A stretch of 64,000 nucleotides of DNA from Forficula auricularia (GCA_024734495.1 JALMQS010000302.1:62001-126000); one strand, 5' to 3'; shown: positions 1 through 11,516, numbered from the stretch's first letter. The notes: a model not told the origin generated them from the sequence alone. Made by a program: numbers and translations.

Positions 1-603
1 AATTGATGGAAAGGCAGCCCAAGGAGAATGAAAGCCACTAATCTTCTTATATATAAAAATTAATTAGGGGGGGGTCTAGCAAGAGGGCTCTCGCTGTTTG
101 TTTTTCTAGTATTAGAATTTGAATGAGTGCTATTATGTAAATTAACCCATTAAAGTAATCGATCCTTAATAAATAAGGAATAATATTTTCAAGTCTTAAT
201 TTAAATCCTTATTATATGACGTCACTTTTCTGCAAATCGTGATGAAAGAAACCTTTGTTTGTTCAACTACTAAACAGGCAGCACAAATCCTTGAATCACC
301 TACTATGTATAATCAATAATGTCCGTTCTAGTTTAATTTATTGCTTATTTTATATAATAAGGGTGTAACTAAACTGTTAACAATCGTTGAGTTTAGCAGC
401 TAATAATCAGACTTTCGACAATGACCATTCAAAATAGTTAGTTGGCTTTACACCCAAGTGAAATTAGCTTCTCATATGTACAGGAAAATGGTTTGTTCTG
501 AGAAATGAATGTTCTTGTTGATTTTGGTTTTATAAATCAATCAGTTATAATCAAACAAGAATACTTAGGGACATTATTTATTTACCAGCTGCGAAGCCCG
601 CCT
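1..603. other. A/T-rich flank without a recognisable gene
   Basis: No convincing coding frame. The last part (about 588-603, CCAGCTGCGAAGCCCGCC) resembles the end of the dispersed family D seen at 40.86 kb and 57.8 kb, so the satellite seems to lie next to or inside an older repeat. Confidence 0.5.
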
Positions 604-614
604 GAGGAGGGGAT
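604..614 (+). repeat. 11 bp direct repeat, left flank of satellite block
   Basis: GAGGAGGGGAT lies immediately before the first base that matches the satellite unit. An identical copy at 4728-4738 lies immediately after the last matching base. The position at both exact edges fits a target-site duplication; this is inference. Confidence 0.6.
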
Positions 615-3600
615 AAACTGAAGGTTTTCTACATTTTATTCGATCGCGACTCTAATGTAGGGAATTTTTGTCAAATATTGAGTGAAAATAATATTTGAAC
701 TTATATATTTCTAGCTTGAAATAATGATATTAAATAAATTTTAATTTTCTCATTAATATATCAAAGAATAATTGATACGTCAACAAGAATTATTTTGACC
801 GCGCTGATTTGAAAAAAAGAGATATTTTTATCTCGCGAGACTACTGCGGATTACGCTATTGGAGTCTGCGGAGTATTAAGTCTGGACCAAGAGAGAAAAA
901 GATGTGATCCACTTAGCTACAATCCAACGTCATTTCGCTTATAGCCCGCTAGACATTCGGATGGATCACCAAGTGAATTTGAAATCTCAGATGTTATATA
1001 TTCGATCTCCCAGTCCAGCGGGCTAGATCTATTAGCATGTATGTTAGATGCCTGCCATTAATTAACTGAAGGTTTTCTACATTTTATTCGATCGCGACTC
1101 TAATGTAGGGAATTTTTGTCAAATATTGAGTGAAAATAATATTTGAACTTATATATTTCTAGCTTGAAATAATGATATTAAATAAATTTTAATTTTCTCA
1201 TTAATATATCAAAGAATAATTGATACGTCAACAAGAATTATTTTGACCGCGCTGATTTGAAAAAAGAGATATTTTTATCTCGCGAGACTACTGCGGATTA
1301 CGCTATTGGAGTCTGCGGAGTATTAAGTCTGGACCAAGAGAGAAAAAGATGTGATCCACTTAGCTACAATCCAACGTCATTTCGCTTATAGCCCGCTAGA
1401 CATTCGGATGGATCACCAAGTGAATTTGAAATCTCAGATGTTATATATTCGATCTCCCAGTCCAGCGGGCTAGATCTATTAGCATGTATGTTAGATGCCT
1501 GCCATTAATTAACTGAAGGTTTTCTACATTTTATTCGATCGCGACTCTAATGTAGGGAATTTTTGTCAAATATTGAGTGAAAATAATATTTGAACTTATA
1601 TATTTCTAGCTTGAAATAATGATATTAAATAAATTTTAATTTTCTCATTAATATATCAAAGAATAATTGATACGTCAACAAGAATTATTTTGACCGCGCT
1701 GATTTGAAAAAAGAGATATTTTTATCTCGCGAGACTACTGCGGATTACGCTATTGGAGTCTGCGGAGTATTAAGTCTGGACCAAGAGAGAAAAAGATGTG
1801 ATCCACTTAGCTACAATCCAACGTCATTTCGCTTATAGCCCGCTAGACATTCGGATGGATCACCAAGTGAATTTGAAATCTCAGATGTTATATATTCGAT
1901 CTCCCAGTCCAGCGGGCTAGATCTATTAGCATGTATGTTAGATGCCTGCCATTAATTAACTGAAGGTTTTCTACATTTTATTCGATCGCGACTCTAATGT
2001 AGGGAATTTTTGTCAAATATTGAGTGAAAATAATATTTGAACTTATATATTTCTAGCTTGAAATAATGATATTAAATAAATTTTAATTTTCTCATTAATA
2101 TATCAAAGAATAATTGATACGTCAACAAGAATTATTTTGACCGCGCTGATTTGAAAAAAAGATATTTTTATCTCGCGAGACTACTGCGGATTACGCTATT
2201 GGAGTCTGCGGAGTATTAAGTCTGGACCAAGAGAGAAAAAGATGTAATCCACTTAGCAACAATCTAACGTCATTTCGCTTATAGCCCGCTAGACATTCGG
2301 ATGGATCACCGAGTGAATTGGAAATCTCAGATGTTATATATTCGATCTCCCAGTCCAGCGGGCTAGATCTATTTGCATGTATGTTAGATGCCTGCCATTA
2401 ATTAACTGAAGGTTTTCTACATTTTATTCGATCGCGACTCTAATGTAGGGAATTTTTGTCAAATATTGAGTGAAAATAATATTTGAACTTATATATTTCT
2501 AGCTTGAAATAATGATATTAAATAAATTTTAATTTTCTCATTAATATATCAAAGAATAATTGATACGTCAACAAGAATTATTTTGACCGCGCTGATTTGA
2601 AAAAAAGAGATATTTTTATCTCGCGAGACTACTGCGGATTACGCTATTGGAGTCTGCGGAGTATTAAGTCTGGACCAAGAGAGAAAAAGATGTGATCCAC
2701 TTAGCTACAATCCAACGTCATTTCGCTTATAGCCCGCTAGACATTCGGATGGATCACCAAGTGAATTTGAAATCTCAGATGTTATATATTCGATCTCCCA
2801 GTCCAGCGGGCTAGATCTATTAGCATGTATGTTAGATGCCTGCCATTAATTAACTGAAGGTTTTCTACATTTTATTCGATCGCGACTCTAATGTAGGGAA
2901 TTTTTGTCAAATATTGAGTGAAAATAATATTTGAACTTATATATTTCTAGCTTGAAATAATGATATTAAATAAATTTTAATTTTCTCATTAATATATCAA
3001 AGAATAATTGATACGTCAACAAGAATTATTTTGACCGCGCTGATTTGAAAAAAGAGATATTTTTATCTCGCGAGACTACTGCGGATTACGCTATTGGAGT
3101 CTGCGGAGTATTAAGTCTGGACCAAGAGAGAAAAAGATGTGATCCACTTAGCTACAATCCAACGTCATTTCGCTTATAGCCCGCTAGACATTCGGATGGA
3201 TCACCAAGTGAATTTGAAATCTCAGATGTTATATATTCGATCTCCCAGTCCAGCGGGCTAGATCTATTAGCATGTATGTTAGATGCCTGCCATTAATTAA
3301 CTGAAGGTTTTCTACATTTTATTCGATCGCGACTCTAATGTAGGGAATTTTTGTCAAATATTGAGTGAAAATAATATTTGAACTTGTATATTTCTAGCTT
3401 GAAATAATGATATTAAATAGATTTTGATTTTCTCATTAATATATCAAAGAATAATTGATACGTCAACAAGAATTATTTTGACCGCGCTGATTTGAAAAAA
3501 GAGATATTTTTATCTCGCGAGACTGCTGCGGATTGCGCTATTGGAGTCTGCGGAGTATTAAGTCTGGACCAAGAGAGAAAAAGATGTGATCCACTTAGCT

Positions 3601-4430
3601 ACAATCCAACGTCATTTCGCTTATAGCCCGCTAGACATTCGGATGGATCACCAAGTGAATTTGAAATCTCAGATGTTATATATTCGATCTCCCAGTCCAG
3701 CGGGCTAGATCTATTTGCATGTATGTTAGATGCCTGCCATTAATTAACTGAAGGTTTTCTACATTTTATTCGATCGCGACTCTAATGTAGGGAATTTTTG
3801 TCAAATATTGAGTGAAAATAATATTTGAACTTATATATTTCTAGCTTGAAATAATGATATTAAATAAATTTTAATTTTCTCATTAATATATCAAAGAATA
3901 ATTGATACGTCAACAAGAATTATTTTGACCGCGCTGATTTGAAAAAAGAGATATTTTTATCTCGCGAGACTACTGCGGATTACGCTATTGGAGTCTGCGG
4001 AGTATTAAGTCTGGACCAAGAGAGAAAAAGATGTGATCCACTTAGCTACAATCCAACGTCATTTCGCGTATAGCCCGCTAGACATTCGGATGGATCACCA
4101 AGTGAATTTGAAATCTCAGATGTTATATATTCGATCTCCCAGTCCAGAGCGCTAGATCTATTAGCATGTATGTTAGATGCCTGCCATTAATTAACTGAAG
4201 GTTTTCTACATTTTATTCGATCGCGACTCTAATGTAGGGAATTTTTGTCAAATATTGAGTGAAAATAATATTTGAACTTATATATTTCTAACTTGAAATA
4301 ATGATATTAAATAAATTTTAATTTTTTCATTAATATATCAAAGAATAATTGATACGTCAACAAGAATTATTTTGACCGAGGTGATTTGAAAAAAAGAGAT
4401 ATTTTTACGCTATTGGAGTCTGCGGAGTAA
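615..4430 (+). repeat. 447 bp satellite array, 8 direct units plus a partial ninth
   Basis: Units start at the marker AACTGAAGGTTTTC at 616, 1064, 1511, 1958, 2404, 2852, 3299, 3746 and 4193, giving a period of 446-448 bp. Units differ at only a few positions (for example TTAGCATG or TTTGCATG; CGCTTATAG or CGCGTATAG), which indicates recent amplification or homogenisation. Each unit holds the palindrome TCTCGCGAGA and a 9 bp inverted repeat TAGCCCGCT/AGCGGGCTA. The ninth unit (4193-4430) lacks about 20 bp around TCTCGCGAGA. No coding frame survives across a unit and no hammerhead core is present on either strand. Confidence 0.95.
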
Positions 4431-4727
4431 TAGATCTAGCGCTCTGGACTGGGAGATCGAGTATATAACATCTGAGATTTCAAATTCACTCGGTGATCCA
4501 TCCGAATGTCTAGCGGGCTATACGCGAAATGACGTTGGACTGTAGCTAAGTGGATTACATCTTTTTCTCTCTTGGTCCAGACTTAATACTCCGCAGACTC
4601 CAATAGCGTAATCCGCAGTAGTCTCGCGAGATAAAAATACCTTTTTTTCAATTCAGCGCGGTCAAAATAATTCTTGTTGACGAATCAATTATTCTTTGAT
4701 ATATTAATGAGAAAATTAAAATTTATT
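4428..4727 (-). repeat. Inverted partial satellite unit closing the array
   Basis: This segment is the reverse complement of about two thirds of a unit, from the AGATCT region back to the AATAAATTTT region. It shares the rare variants CGCGTATAG and GAGCGCTAGATC with the unit at 3746-4192. It also carries variants of the unit at 1958 (GATGTAATCC, GATCACCGAG), so it is mosaic. It abuts the direct array head-on, giving the block a foldback end. Confidence 0.9.
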
Positions 4728-4738
4728 GAGGAGGGGAT
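4728..4738 (+). repeat. 11 bp direct repeat, right flank of satellite block
   Basis: Exact copy of 604-614 (GAGGAGGGGAT), directly after the end of homology to the satellite. Confidence 0.6.
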
Positions 4739-4769
4739 CTTTCCGGCCAATAGAATACGCCCCCTAGTA

Positions 4770-6322
4770 GTCCAGGCAAATCATGTGAAAAAATGGCATA
4801 AACAGGAAATAATTCACGGCAAATTGCTGGAATACCTTTATTGGTACTCCAATATTACTACCCTAAATCCCCCAAATCTGTGTGTGAAAATTTTTCTACG
4901 CGCTTCGAAATGAGAAAAATATCGGAATTTTTTCAGTTTTTCTTGAATAACTCTAAAACGTCTTATTAAATCAAAAAGATATCCATTAGATAAATTAAAG
5001 GTCTTTAAATTGCGCGTAAAAGGATAAAAATTTCATCTATTTAGATTGAGTAGAACCAGTACTAGCGCCTGTCAAAAAACAGCCCGCCGGGATCACTTTT
5101 AAATATTCCTAAAACTCGTAATTTTTTCGATTTTTCTCCATTTTGAAAATGAAGGAGCACGTTTTCGACAAAAAGAAATCCATACATTTTTAAACTAGAT
5201 TAAATTTGCTACAATTAAAATAAGGTTTCATTATAATTGGATAATGGTAACATGAGGTTAAAATTTTGAAAAAATGCAATTTTTTGCAAAAAATCGCAGT
5301 TTTTCCTTCATAAACTGAAAAGCGCTCATTCTAAAAACTTTATTCTTATCTCATTGTCTAGGAAATTTTGTTGACTAAAAAAGTTTACTTGGGCTACTTT
5401 TTTGATAAAACTCTTAGATTTATTGATATCCATCATTTTCCATGACAGCAAATGATCCATTGTTTCAAAAAATCGCAGTTTTTCCTTTATAAAATGAAAA
5501 CCACTCATCCTAGAAACTTGATTCTTATCTTATTCTCTAGTAAATTTTGTTTACTTGAACGTTTACTTGGACCACTTTTTTGATAAAACTCTTGGATTTA
5601 TAGATATCCAGCATTTTCGATGACGCTTTTGAGGATTTGGAACTTATCCTGTCGTGAAAATGCTGGAATATCTATAAATCTAAGAGTTTTATCAAAAAAG
5701 TGGTCCAAGTAAACGTTCAAGTCAACAAAATTTACTAGAGAATGAGATATGAATCAAGTTTCTAGGATGAGTGGTTTTCATTTTATAAAGGAAAAAATGC
5801 GATTTTTTGCAAAAACTTGTATTTTTTTATAACTTCAACCTCATATTACCACTATCCAATTAGAATGAAACCTTATTTAAATTGTAGCAAATTTAATCTA
5901 GTTTAAAAATGTACAGAGTTATCTTTGTCGAAAACATGCTCCTTCATGGTCAAAATGGGAAAAATTCGAAAAAAGTACAAGTTATTCAAAAAGTGATCCC
6001 GTGTGCTGTTTTTTGACAAGCGCTAGTACCGGTTCTACTGAACGTAAATAGATAAAATTGTTAACATTTTACGCGTAATTTAAAGAGCTTTCATTTATAT
6101 AATGGATATTTTTTTGATTTGATAAGCTGTTTTTGAGTTATTCAAGAAAAATTGAAAATACTCCGAAATTTTCTCATTTTGAGGCTGAGTAGAAAAATTT
6201 CCACAACACAGATTTGGAGGAAAACTTAGGGTAGTAATATTCGAGTACCAATAAAGGTGGTATTACTGCAATAAAATCTTCACCGGGAATTATGTCCTGT
6301 TAAAATCGTGATTTGTCTGGAC
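4770..6322. mobile_element. Foldback element FB1, copy a
   Basis: The outer ends are inverted (GTCCAGGCAAAT at 4770, ATTTGTCTGGAC ending 6322) and flanked by TA on both sides. The arms stay recognisably inverted from the ends to a centre near 5640, for example the GGTACTCCAATATTACTACC block at about 4850 and its mirror near 6230. The left arm contains an internal direct duplication (about 5270-5380 against 5460-5640). There is no transposase frame, so this is a non-autonomous palindromic DNA element. A second full copy is at 18.2 kb, with fragments at 26.7 kb and inside 28.6-33.9 kb. Confidence 0.85.
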
Positions 6323-6328
6323 TATAAG

Positions 6329-6465
6329 CAAAAGCTGGGTGCGGATGGGGTGAATGTGGGAGGTGCAGTGGTGGGGGCGAGGTGTTGGGTTTTGGGAGGG
6401 GGGTGGGGGGTCAGGGATTACCGTGCATCGCTCGGTGGCTCCAGGTACTTTAAATTATAATCTGT
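6329..6465 (+). repeat. 3' fragment of Helitron-like family HEL
   Basis: A G-rich run is followed by the family's terminal hairpin region (CGTGCATCGCTCGG, one arm mutated) and GCTCCAGGTACTTT. The 5' part of the element is missing. Confidence 0.7.
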
Positions 6466-7209
6466 CTAAATTTCGAAAAATCCTAAAAAAAACCCATATG
6501 GTGAAACAACTACCTTAAATAAATCAAATAAATAATAATAATTGATTAAAATTACTGTATTTATTTATTTTATCTGACTAAAAAAAATCTTTAATTTATA
6601 AAATCCCTTAAGTTTTAGAAGAATTTTAGAATAGAAGTAAGTAATTGAAAAAAAAGAGTTATTTTTTTGCCAAGCATGATGATTATTTTGTATTGTTTTG
6701 CTTTTTGTTGATTGAAGTGCAGATTGAGTGACGTGTCGGTAGTAGGTAACTTGTTCCAACCACTGTCTATCCAATCTCGAGTGGGATGGTATAAATTGGC
6801 AGCTGGTGTGTATTTGCTGGCTGAGTCCGGACGTCTCCGATTGCCCAATTATCGCCTACGTCCTCACTCAAGGACTCTTCCACTATCATTCCGTAGATAT
6901 TAAATGCATACTATAGCTAACTCTCTAGGCTGCCTGCCTTTCTGCATTGGGAAAAGGCTGACCTCAAAATAACACCCAAATTAACAATTAGGTACAGGCA
7001 AGCCTTGACTACACCTTCTTTATTCAATTCCTATACTCATCATATAAAGCATCAATTTCTCCCAATTTGTTCATTATATTGCCATATTTTGCTTCATCTA
7101 TCTTAAATAAGGCCATTACAACTTAAATAAATATTTAAAATTTGGATTTTTATTTAAATCACACATAATAATTAATTATAATTATTTATTATTATTATTA
7201 TTTCCGTCC
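6466..7209. other. Unassigned stretch with one less A/T-rich island
   Basis: About 6715-6900 has balanced base composition and short open frames on both strands (63 aa plus, 77 aa minus), with no family I recognise. The remainder is A/T-rich. It could be a fragment of an unidentified mobile element or of an exon; I would not call a gene. Confidence 0.35.
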
Positions 7210-7913
7210 ATAATCTTATTATATTAAAGTAGCAAAAATTGTATATATATATATCCGGTCGGGTTCTCGAAAACGGCTGTAACGATTTGGATGAAATTCA
7301 CGGGTTAGGAGGGTTTTGTGTTGGACATTCGATCTGTCACGGTCTCATCTTTGGCTAAGTTGTTTTTGATGGGTTTTCTGTTAATTGAAATAATTATTCA
7401 CAGGTGGTTGTCAAGATTAAAATGTATATTTACATTTTTATTCAATTTTCTTTTTATAAATAATAGTTTTTTCAATTTTATATCCCACAATAAGATTATT
7501 TCAATTATTAATATATTATATATTAAAAATTGGGCAATTTAATTGATTAAAAATCGAGTTTTAAATCCCACAAATATTAATTTGACAATTTAATTGATCA
7601 ACTCAAAAATTGTTATTTAATTAAAAAAAAAAAATTTACCGTATTTATTTATATACCTATATACACATAATCTGTGGCCCACTGAAGGCTATAAATGCAA
7701 AAACTGGATGCGTGAGGGGTGGGGGTACAGGAGGTGGGGTGCAGTGGTGGAGGTACAGGGTTTTGGGGACGGAGTGGAGGGAGGGTGCAGGAGGTGGGGT
7801 GGAGTGGTCGGGTCCGGGTGCGAGGTGGGGGGGGGGGGGGGTTTCGGGGATTAATATATAGCTATTAACTGAAGCAAAAATTTACCGAGCATCGCTCGGT
7901 GGCCAGGTACTTT
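7210..7913 (+). mobile_element. Helitron-like element HEL, copy 1
   Basis: The 5' end resembles the family start (CTTATT..AAA.AGCAAAAATTGTAT). It is followed by the conserved block GAAAACGGCT..AACGATTTGGATGAAATTCA, a G-rich tract (about 7710-7845) and the terminal hairpin ACCGAGCATCGCTCGGT at 7884-7900, then GGCCAGGTACTTT. The layout of hairpin near the 3' end, no TIR and no clear target duplication fits a non-autonomous Helitron or Helentron-like element. Confidence 0.7.
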
Positions 7914-7914
7914 G

Positions 7915-8030
7915 TATTAATTTGAAAGTTTATATTAGGAAAATAAGGACAAGTTTTTATGTGTGTTTTTTTATTTACCAACAAACGTTCCGTCGACTTT
8001 GCCGACTTCTTCAGGGCTTCAAATAGTCAT
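7915..8030 (-). repeat. Penelope-like terminal repeat with decayed hammerhead
   Basis: Read on the minus strand it matches the 9215-9325 repeat: CTGAAGA, stem II GTCG/CGAC, then GGAACGTT. The invariant GAAA has become GGAA, so the ribozyme core is broken. It is in inverted orientation to the 9.2 kb copy. Confidence 0.65.
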
Positions 8031-8159
8031 GTCACACATTCGTCTAAATTTTCTTGTTATCTTCGTTACCATTGAAGACCATCAGAACACAAATTTCAAA
8101 AAGTATTTGGCACATTCACAAAAACAATTTTTCTTTCTTTTCTTTTTATTAAATTGAAA

Positions 8160-8672
8160 GTTTTTGTGCAGAGGGCAGCAGAATACTATATATATTCGTC
8201 GAGATTAATTTGTAACAACGCTTAGAGAAATTTCTCTAAAAAAATTGCCCTCTTGCCTAGAATCGAACCGACGAACACTTGAACTATGGTCATCAGCTCT
8301 AACCACTAGACCAATGTCACATTAATATTTATATCTTGGTTTCTTTTACTAAAACTATATATTTTTGATTTAGACTTTGTGTCTAGATAATATTGTATTC
8401 ATTTGAACTCGAATGAAAATAAAAAAACACCAATAGATTTTAAATTAAGAAACATTAAATATATATTAATTAACGAGGCAAATTTGAAATATAATTCTCA
8501 GCTCGGATTTTAAACTAATGGCTCCAATCGATTTTCATTAACCAGGCATATTTGAAATATATATATTCGAATTTTGAAATGAAAGACTCCAATTCTTTTT
8601 AAATTAAGAAACATTAAATATATTGATAATTGTTCTCCCCCCCCCCCTCGCCACTCAAAAATTAAAGATGCG
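8160..8672 (-). mobile_element. Repeat with internal tRNA-like segment, copy 1
   Basis: Shares flanking blocks with 13940-14405 and 41225-41620: an ATTAATTTGTAACAACGC block, a tRNA-like segment, AAGAAACATTAAATATAT, and a C-rich run followed by CACTCAAAAATT. The tRNA-like part is in the interior, not at the 5' end, so it is not an ordinary SINE layout. Confidence 0.65.
8253..8325 (-). pseudogene. tRNA-like segment with A and B box
   Basis: On the minus strand TGGTCTAGTGGTTAGAG fits a pol III A box and GGTTCGATTCT fits a B box. The T stem does not pair and the acceptor arm is not closed, so a functional tRNA is unlikely. The copies at 14.0 kb and 41.3 kb keep the same boxes but differ in the anticodon-arm region. 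Confidence 0.6.
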
Positions 8673-8704
8673 AAACTTTTAAGAGACGATGTATTTTCGG
8701 TTGT

Positions 8705-8840
8705 TTACGGGTATACATTTGGAGTGTGGTTTTTTAAGAGGAATAAAATTTTTGGACCGAGACGCTGCCCGCCAGGGCACCAGCCCGGAGGGCCGAGCTT
8801 CGAGAGCGTGCCTAAGGCACGCACGAAAAGCTCTTTTTTA
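8705..8840 (+). repeat. GC-rich dispersed repeat, copy 1
   Basis: GACGCTGCCCGCCAGGGCAC and the palindromic GTGCCTAAGGCAC follow a GTGGTTTTTTAAGAGGAATA block. It matches 14732-14825 closely and 25450-25545 in inverse orientation. Base composition contrasts sharply with its surroundings. Confidence 0.8.
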
Positions 8841-8844
8841 TATT

Positions 8845-9072
8845 TTGAAGGAGACAATAAAAGAGTGTGTCTTCTGCTGGAATTATAAATTTTATTTATT
8901 TATAACGAGACTATAGTTTCGAGGGCTTTGCCCTCTTCATCAGTCTATTACAATGGATTCACAGGAATTAATTTATGAATGATGAAGAGGGCAAAGCCCT
9001 CGAAACTACAGTCTCGTTATAAATAAATAAAATTTATAATTCCAGCAGAAGACACACTCTTTTATTGTTTTC
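8845..9072. mobile_element. Hammerhead palindrome family, copy 1
   Basis: The two arms (about 8848-8935 and 8983-9072) are near-perfect inverted copies ending in GAGACAATAAAAGAGTGTGT and its complement. Each arm holds the stem GAGGGC-AAA-GCCCTC. The left arm on the minus strand has an intact hammerhead core; in the right arm C3 of CTGATGA is lost. It joins an interrupted context at its left edge. Full copies are at 17.8 kb and 30.4 kb. Confidence 0.85.
8899..8953 (-). ncRNA. Hammerhead ribozyme motif 1
   Basis: Minus strand: CTGATGA (complement of 8937-8943), stem II GAGGGC/GCCCTC with AAA loop, GAAA, then the self-complementary CTATAG as stem III and the cleavage triplet GTC (complement of 8909-8911 side). 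Stem I has AG/TC next to the core, then an internal loop and a TGTAA/TTATA helix with one wobble. Such a minimal stem III is expected to work as a dimer, as in Penelope-like hammerheads. Activity is untested. Confidence 0.75.
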
Positions 9073-9214
9073 TTTTTATATTAACAAATTCATTAGATAT
9101 AAAACAGGAATACATATATATATATAGAATGAGGCAACCCTGTTTTTGAACGCAGAATATAATATTTTTCTCCTTTTGATCCTTATCTCAATTCAAATAA
9201 ACTGTTGAACTATT

Positions 9215-9325
9215 TGAAGCCCTGAAGAAGTCGGCAAAGTCGACGAAACGTTGGTTGATAAATAAAAAAGTCACACATAAAAACTTGTCCTTATTTTTCT
9301 AATATAAACTTTCAAATTAATAATT
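9215..9325 (+). repeat. Penelope-like terminal repeat fragment
   Basis: Repeat containing hammerhead motif 2, followed after about 10 bp by AATAAA and the shared tail GTCACACATAAAAACTTGTC. Related, decayed copies are at 7915-8030, 49575-49665 and 49885-49975. Confidence 0.7.
9217..9257 (+). ncRNA. Hammerhead ribozyme motif 2
   Basis: CTGAAGA at 9222-9228, stem II GTCG/CGAC (9230-9233 with 9241-9244), GAAACGTT at 9245-9252. Stem III is the two-base-pair palindrome ACGT and the cleavage triplet is GTT. Stem I pairs AGCC before the core with GGTT after the cleavage site (one G-T wobble). Confidence 0.75.
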
Positions 9326-9530
9326 ATTTATTGAACACAAACAAATAATAAAATAAAACTACAACGTTTCGATCGACTTATTCTGCGATCGTTCGCAAGT
9401 ATGAGTTAACCTAAAATCCGAGTGCGGTTGCTCATACTTGAGAACGATCGCAGAATAAGTCGATCGAAACGTTGTAGTTTTATTTTATTATTTGTTTGTG
9501 TTCAATAAATAATTATCATTGATTATGTGT
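9316..9530. repeat. Palindrome with core-dead hammerhead relatives
   Basis: Two inverted arms around about 9425. Each has GATCG/CGATC stem II and GAAACGTTG, but the catalytic box reads TTGAGAA or TTGCGAA instead of CTGANGA, so both ribozymes should be inactive. Confidence 0.65.
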
Positions 9531-9804
9531 GATTTAAATAAAAATTCAAATTTTAATCAATTTAATCACAAAAATAAAACCTTCAACAGCTTCATTAAAT
9601 AAATATTGTTTTATTATTAAATTGAAAAAAAAAAATATATTTTCAAAACTCAATACCTTTCCAGAATTTTAAGGGATTTTGATAATATTTCGTCAGCAAA
9701 CGATTTGAGCAGAAAATTAGCACAAGGATGTAGTTTATTAATACATTCTTGTCAAATTTTAGCTCGTTCAAAAGATGGAATATAAGATTTCGATCTTTAC
9801 GTTT

Positions 9805-10150
9805 CCATACAGAGTATGGTCAAGTATTGTAATAGTGCATGAAAAAAGTGTTGTTTTTTGCTTCGTTTTTTCAAAATATCTAAAAAATGGCTGAAGCTAT
9901 TTTGATAAAAAAAATTGGGCGTTTTGCTGTACAAAAAATTCCTAATGAGTGAACATCGAAAAAATTATATTTTACGAGATATTCTTTTTTTTAGTCAAAA
10001 TGTCTGTTAGTACGTTATCAAATTTTGTGTAAACTCTAGCTCAAAAACTAGTGTGAATATCAAAACGAAATAACACCGGTAGATTTGTTATAGTAAGATT
10101 AAGAGCTCATTAGATTTCGGTTGAAACGGGACCTAAAATTAAGGGAGTGA
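9805..10150 (-). mobile_element. Family C element, truncated, copy 1
   Basis: Starts with the family end (CCATACAGAGTATGGTCAAG) and runs through the GTGAACATCGAAAAAATTAT and TCTGTTAGT blocks. It fuses at about 10150 to a family B segment, so one of the two is truncated. Confidence 0.75.
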
Positions 10151-10605
10151 GGGGCATTTTCAAGATATTTAGAAAAAACTAAAAAAGTACCGAAATAAAG
10201 TACTAATGTTTGTGGGCCGATATGTACCAAAAACTAATCAGCGCTTCATTTTGTTAAACTAATGGTAGGTTTTCAATTTCATTTCAATCGGCGCAAAGGT
10301 GTGGAAAAAATCGTGGACGAAAAAAACGATAACAAACATACATCCATCCATCCATCCATCCATCCCCACGCACTTCCAAAAAAATGGCACTTTTTGGCCT
10401 CTCGACGAGACCCCATGTAATTTTTGGCAAAATCGTCACGTGCTAAAATTCAACCTAATTGAATACTACAATTTGTGACCTTAATTGAGTCCATGGGTTC
10501 CGTAGTCTTTACCTGAGGACTCTTTGAAGTCCCGCTTGGCGCGAGAGCGATTACAATACTTTACCCATGCTACGCATTGGATAAAGTAAAAATCTTAAAA
10601 ATGTT
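10150..10605 (+). mobile_element. Family B element, 5'-truncated, copy 1
   Basis: Matches the B consensus from the ATTTTCAAGATATTTAGAAA block to the terminal hairpin CATGCTACGCATTGGATAAA. A (CATC)n microsatellite lies at 10340-10365, at the same place as microsatellites in the other B copies. Confidence 0.8.
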
Positions 10606-11058
10606 TCGTATTTCCAGTAAGTACTACTAAAGATGGTCCACAAGTGTCGACCGAAACTGTCTAGTAAATCTATTAAATAAATCGTGTTAATTAACTGAAA
10701 TTACTCTAATTTGTTTAATTTGTGTGTATAAAATTTATAAAATTATTTTATTAAATGTAAGAGAGGGAGCAGGTGTATGGTGAAGTCGTGTGGATGGCTA
10801 GAGCAGCATATTTTTGAAAAAAAACCCAATATAAATCATTAGAAGAAAAAAGGACTTGAACTAGGGATTAAATCCTGGTCCTAAAAAAAATCTGCCTAAG
10901 CCCGTAAGCCAATATTGATTTTAGATAACTAAATAAAAATAATAAAGTTGAAAAACATTGCATGTCGACAGTAGCGAAACTAGCGGAGTCTAAAGTAAGC
11001 TCGGTGTTCCAGGTTGCGGAAAAACAGGCGCTTATAGTAGTAATCAATTGATAGGATC
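10606..11058. other. No recognisable feature
   Basis: A/T-rich, no conserved frame and no repeat match that I could see, apart from a short TGTATGGTGAAGTCGTGTGG stretch resembling a family C end near 10776. Confidence 0.4.
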
Positions 11059-11227
11059 TAGGTATTTTAGAATTTTTTTACTGACAGGGGCTCATATGGT
11101 TCAAAATAAATCAATAAAAAAAATATCTACCCGGTTTTAAACTCCTATCTCAATTTTAACCTGTGCCGAACAGCAATGCAAGTTTCCCATCTAAATAACA
11201 TGGCCTTTTTGGCTTTAAAACGCCAAT

Positions 11228-11512
11228 TTTTATTCCTTCCAAAGCAATGGTTCAAAAAATTTGAAACTCTTTAGACTTTATCCTTATATTAGTATCTAAC
11301 CTTTAGAATTTTTATAGATTTTTAGCTAGTATAATTTTGGAGTCTATAACTTACTAACAGTAAGATATAACAGTATTTTATCTAGCTGTAACTCCAAAAT
11401 TATAATATCTAAAAATATTTAAAAATTTTGAAGGATAGCCAGTATTATAAGGATAAAATCTACAGAGTTTCAAATTTTTTGAAGAATTACTTTGGCCGGA
11501 ATAAAAAAATTA
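11228..11512. repeat. Palindrome inside the 11-13.5 kb composite
   Basis: TTCAAAAAATTTGAAACTCT near 11250 and its complement near 11470, plus mirrored AACTCCAAAATTATA and TTATCCTTATA blocks, make a roughly 285 bp inverted repeat. Confidence 0.7.
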
Positions 11513-11516
11513 TCTT

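Noticed and set aside
600..4430. CRISPR array
   Set aside because: Repeat period of 447 bp without unique spacers, in clearly eukaryotic DNA.
615..4727. Hammerhead in the 447 bp satellite, as known in some animal satellites
   Set aside because: CTGATTTGAAAA is the nearest string and lacks the core; the reverse strand has none.
4674..4913. 79-codon frame just after the satellite
   Set aside because: It spans the satellite edge, the direct repeat and the FB1 left arm; it is a chance frame.
8253..8325. Functional tRNA gene
   Set aside because: A and B boxes are good, but T stem and acceptor stem do not pair, and it is inside a repeat with other non-identical copies.
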